Shown here one piece after another: positions 61,979 to 64,000 of a stretch of 64,000 bases of DNA. Below the pieces are notes generated by a model. That model made no database searches. It worked only from the letters and a program-made list of their open reading frames with translations, and had not been told where the DNA came from. The stretch's first letter is position 1. Every line of letters begins with the position of its first letter. The DNA is from Paenibacillus melissococcoides. GTDB taxonomy: Bacteria; Bacillota; Bacilli; Paenibacillales; Paenibacillaceae. The stretch spans positions 62,001 to 126,000 of the forward strand of contig CALYLO010000013.1 of NCBI GenBank assembly GCA_944800085.1, given 5' to 3'. The position numbers were made by a program, and so were the translations under genes.

Positions 61979-62182
61979 ATGTTTCTGGCCGAAGGAACTG
62001 AACAGACCGAAAGTCTGTTTCAATTTTTTGACGTCTTTATGATCGTGTTTACGTTAATCTTGATTTGGGCCGTAATCCGTCAGATCAAGCAGCATCCGCG
62101 CAATAAATTCGCGATTGGGTTTGCGCTTGTCAGCTTGATTGTCTTTTTGATTGCAGACGTGAAGATGATTTCAGGTTGGTAA
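61979..62182 (+). CDS. Small two-helix membrane protein
   Basis: A 67-residue protein with two hydrophobic helices (about 15-34 and 44-62) separated by a basic turn RQIKQHPRNK. The layout resembles small DUF2759/YqgW-type proteins of Bacilli, but I am not certain of the family and the function is unknown. The ribosome binding site GGGAGGT is strong and the gene has its own promoter and terminator, so it is very probably expressed. Confidence 0.75.
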   Translation: MFLAEGTEQTESLFQFFDVFMIVFTLILIWAVIRQIKQHPRNKFAIGFALVSLIVFLIADVKMISGW

Positions 62183-62257
62183 AACACAGGTACATAATAA
62201 CGTTGACGGTTTCAATGGGGGTCCCGAGCACCGTACACAAATGAACAGCCGATAGAC

Positions 62258-62294
62258 AGGCTCTTTGATGGAGATCATCAAAGGGCTTTTTTTC
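62258..62294 (+). terminator. Terminator of the small membrane protein gene
   Basis: CTTTGATG/CATCAAAG stem followed by GGCTTTTTTT. Confidence 0.85.
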
Positions 62295-62344
62295 CCGTTT
62301 TGGCGGGAGGATGAGGTCTTTTGGCAAAAAAGGGAGAGAAGAGT

Positions 62345-63454
62345 ATGAGAGCAGATCATGTCACGATGAAGAGGCTGTGCTGCGGCGTGCTGGCCCTGGC
62401 GGTCCTGTGGGGGGCGGCGCCGCCGGCGGCGCATGCTGCCGATGCGGTAACGATGAAGGCCATCAGCGTCGACGGCAAGGTATATGTTCAGGCAGAGGCG
62501 ATGCAGGACAGGTTCGGCGGCGAGGGGAAGTACAATCCGAAGACGCAAACGTACAGCTACACGCCGAACGATCTTGCCGCTGTCATTCAAAAGGTCAGTC
62601 CGTCGGTCGTCTCAATTATAAGCACGAAAAAGAGGGAGGACGGAGAGGTATGGGGGCATGGGACCGGCGTCATTGTGCGCAAGGATGGCTGGATTGTCAC
62701 AAATGCGCATGTTCTTGAAGGAGCCTTGGACCCGCATGTGGTTACCTCGGATGGAACGGTGTATTCGGTTAAAAAATGGTATGCCGACGAGGCGATCGAT
62801 CTGGCGATACTGCAGATCAAGGCCAGCGGACTGAAGCCGCTCGCGTTCGTGAAGGAGGCGCCGCAGGTCGGTGCCCCGGTCCTTGTTATGGGAACGCCGG
62901 AATCGATGCTGCTGCGCAATTCCGTGACGGCAGGTATCGTGAGCGGCATCGAACGGGCGGGAGTCATTCTCGACTATGGCTATAAGCTGATTCAGACGGA
63001 TGCGGCGATCAATCAGGGCAACAGCGGGGGGCCGCTTATTAATATGAAAGGGGAAGTCATCGGTATCAACACGTTTACATTGGCGAAGGTTGACATCGAA
63101 AACATAGGGTTCGCCATTCCGGCGGATACGGTGGAGATGGCGATTCGTCATTTCATGAACTATGGCAAGATTAAGCGCGCGGATCTCGGCCTCGAGCTGG
63201 AGGAGCACGGGGCTGCCTCTAATGGGCGGCCGGGAGCGGAACCGCTTCAGGTGATGGCGGTGCGAAGCGCGGCGGCTAAGAAGGCCGGAATTCACGAAGG
63301 TGATATCCTGTATGCCGTCAACGGGCGGCAGGTGATGACGATGACGGATGTGAATGAAGCGCTCAAGCTGCGGCTGCCCGGACAACGGGTATCGCTTACG
63401 ATGCAGTCGGACGGGGAGCTCGTGGAAAGGCCGATCACGCTGGCAGAAGGGTAA
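62345..63454 (+). CDS. Exported trypsin-like serine protease with PDZ (HtrA-like)
   Basis: A 369-residue exported protease. The signal peptide (about 1-31, ending AAHA) is followed by a short segment (about 36-72, KAISVDGKVYVQAEAMQDRFGG) that looks like half of a copper-amine-oxidase-N/stalk domain. Then comes a trypsin fold with the complete triad His122 (TNAHVLEG), Asp152 (EAIDLAILQI) and Ser227 (GNSGGPL), and one PDZ domain (about 275-360). Usual Bacilli HtrA proteins are membrane-anchored with a long cytosolic tail; this one appears secreted. ATG 62345 follows AAGGGAGAG. Confidence 0.9.
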   Translation: MRADHVTMKRLCCGVLALAVLWGAAPPAAHAADAVTMKAISVDGKVYVQAEAMQDRFGGEGKYNPKTQTYSYTPNDLAAVIQKVSPSVVSIISTKKREDGEVWGHGTGVIVRKDGWIVTNAHVLEGALDPHVVTSDGTVYSVKKWYADEAIDLAILQIKASGLKPLAFVKEAPQVGAPVLVMGTPESMLLRNSVTAGIVSGIERAGVILDYGYKLIQTDAAINQGNSGGPLINMKGEVIGINTFTLAKVDIENIGFAIPADTVEMAIRHFMNYGKIKRADLGLELEEHGAASNGRPGAEPLQVMAVRSAAAKKAGIHEGDILYAVNGRQVMTMTDVNEALKLRLPGQRVSLTMQSDGELVERPITLAEG

Positions 63455-63534
63455 GGTTCGCCGTTCCTTTCCCCGTCGGGCAGGGATGCTGATGATATGG
63501 ACGACAGGAACGTATAAAGAGGGGAGACTGTAGG

Positions 63535-64000
63535 ATGAAACGGAGCAAGACAGGGAAGATGCTAGGGAGGATCGCATGCATGGGAGTAGTTGCCGCGCTG
63601 CTGGCGGGAGGACAGGCGATGGGGGCCGCTTCGGCGGCGGGAAGCGGTACGCTGCAGGCGGCGGCGCTTTCTCCTGTGGCCGAACAGGCACAGACCCGGG
63701 CGGGAACGGTGATGGAGGAGCTGCTGCTGAAGGCGGGCAGCGGGAAGGCAATGCTGAACGGGGAAGAATGGACCATAGGCAAGCCTTATGTGAAGCAAGG
63801 GGCAACGATGGTTCCGCTGAGCGTATTTACGAAGGCCTTCGGGGCCGAGCTGAACTGGAGCACGGGAGATGTCGTCACGTTAGGGAACGGCAAGACGACG
63901 GTGCGGATGCGCCTTGGGCAGAAGCAGGCGATGTTGAACGGAAAGGCGGTGACGCTGCCCGCCGCTCCGGAAATGGTCAGCGGCACGGTCATGGCGCCGC
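63535..64000 (+). CDS. Stalk (copper amine oxidase N-like) domain protein, 5' part
   Basis: The first 155 codons of an exported protein running off the window. Residues 1 to about 36 are a signal peptide (MGVVAALLAGGQAMGAASA). From about 85 it has the repeated pattern GEEWTIGKPYVKQGATMVPLSVFTKAFGAELNWS...VVTLGNGKTTVRMRLGQKQAMLNGKAVTLPAAPEM, typical of Cu_amine_oxidN1 'stalk' domains. In Paenibacillus these occur in many secreted proteins and do not imply amine oxidase activity. It lies 80 bases after the HtrA-like gene, which carries a fragment of the same domain type. Confidence 0.85.
   Translation, partial: MKRSKTGKMLGRIACMGVVAALLAGGQAMGAASAAGSGTLQAAALSPVAEQAQTRAGTVMEELLLKAGSGKAMLNGEEWTIGKPYVKQGATMVPLSVFTKAFGAELNWSTGDVVTLGNGKTTVRMRLGQKQAMLNGKAVTLPAAPEMVSGTVMAP

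Overview
The window is a Firmicute chromosome segment, almost certainly Paenibacillus, from the lineage that contains P. thiaminolyticus. The evidence is the spore-germination operon, the KhtTU transporter, a long-form HPF, FtsEX/MinJ-like division genes, strong AGGAGG-type ribosome binding sites and, most specifically, a secreted thiaminase I whose catalytic residues fall exactly at the published positions. All identifications come from reading the sequence; no database search was run.

Layout. 1-6.6 kb: end of a cold-shock gene, a gerA-gerC-gerB germinant-receptor operon, a DUF1858/DUF438-hemerythrin pair behind a Fur-like box, and hpf. 6.9-14.4 kb: secA, prfB with its programmed frameshift, a YitT-family membrane protein, and khtT with a frameshifted khtU. 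14.5-24.9 kb: arginine biosynthesis argC-argJ-argB, an IS110-family insertion carrying a candidate bridge-RNA region, then argD-argF-argG-argH. 24.9-29.7 kb: an intergenic tract with two repeat families, a KamA-like radical SAM protein, a VanW-family protein and an esterase. 30-35.9 kb: ftsE, ftsX, a LytM/M23 hydrolase activator, a CtpB-type S41 protease and a MinJ-like PDZ membrane protein. 35.9-44.1 kb: a 373-bp MITE-like element, a degraded reading frame, motA-motB, uvrB-uvrA.

44.1-50.8 kb is a mobile-element zone. A second copy of the MITE is broken by an IS1182-family and an IS4-family element, both with terminal inverted repeats and plausible target duplications. Beyond it, a group II intron sits inside a tandem-repeat array, and a second tandem-repeat family follows.

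51.0-58.6 kb is the most interesting part. A TPP riboswitch precedes one apparent transcription unit: thiM-thiD-thiE, a CMP N-glycosidase-like protein, a CMP 5-hydroxymethylase-like thymidylate-synthase homologue, a SAM methyltransferase, a HAD-Nudix fusion and secreted thiaminase I. The three middle enzymes match the bacimethrin (thiamine antivitamin) pathway known from Clostridium botulinum. The unit would therefore make a thiamine antimetabolite, destroy thiamine outside the cell, and salvage thiamine inside it, all under control of the cell's own thiamine pyrophosphate level.

58.7-64 kb: a HAD phosphatase, a remnant of a holin-like toxin peptide, a 138-bp MITE, a nitrite/sulfite reductase, a small membrane protein, an HtrA-like protease and the start of a copper-amine-oxidase-N (stalk) domain protein.
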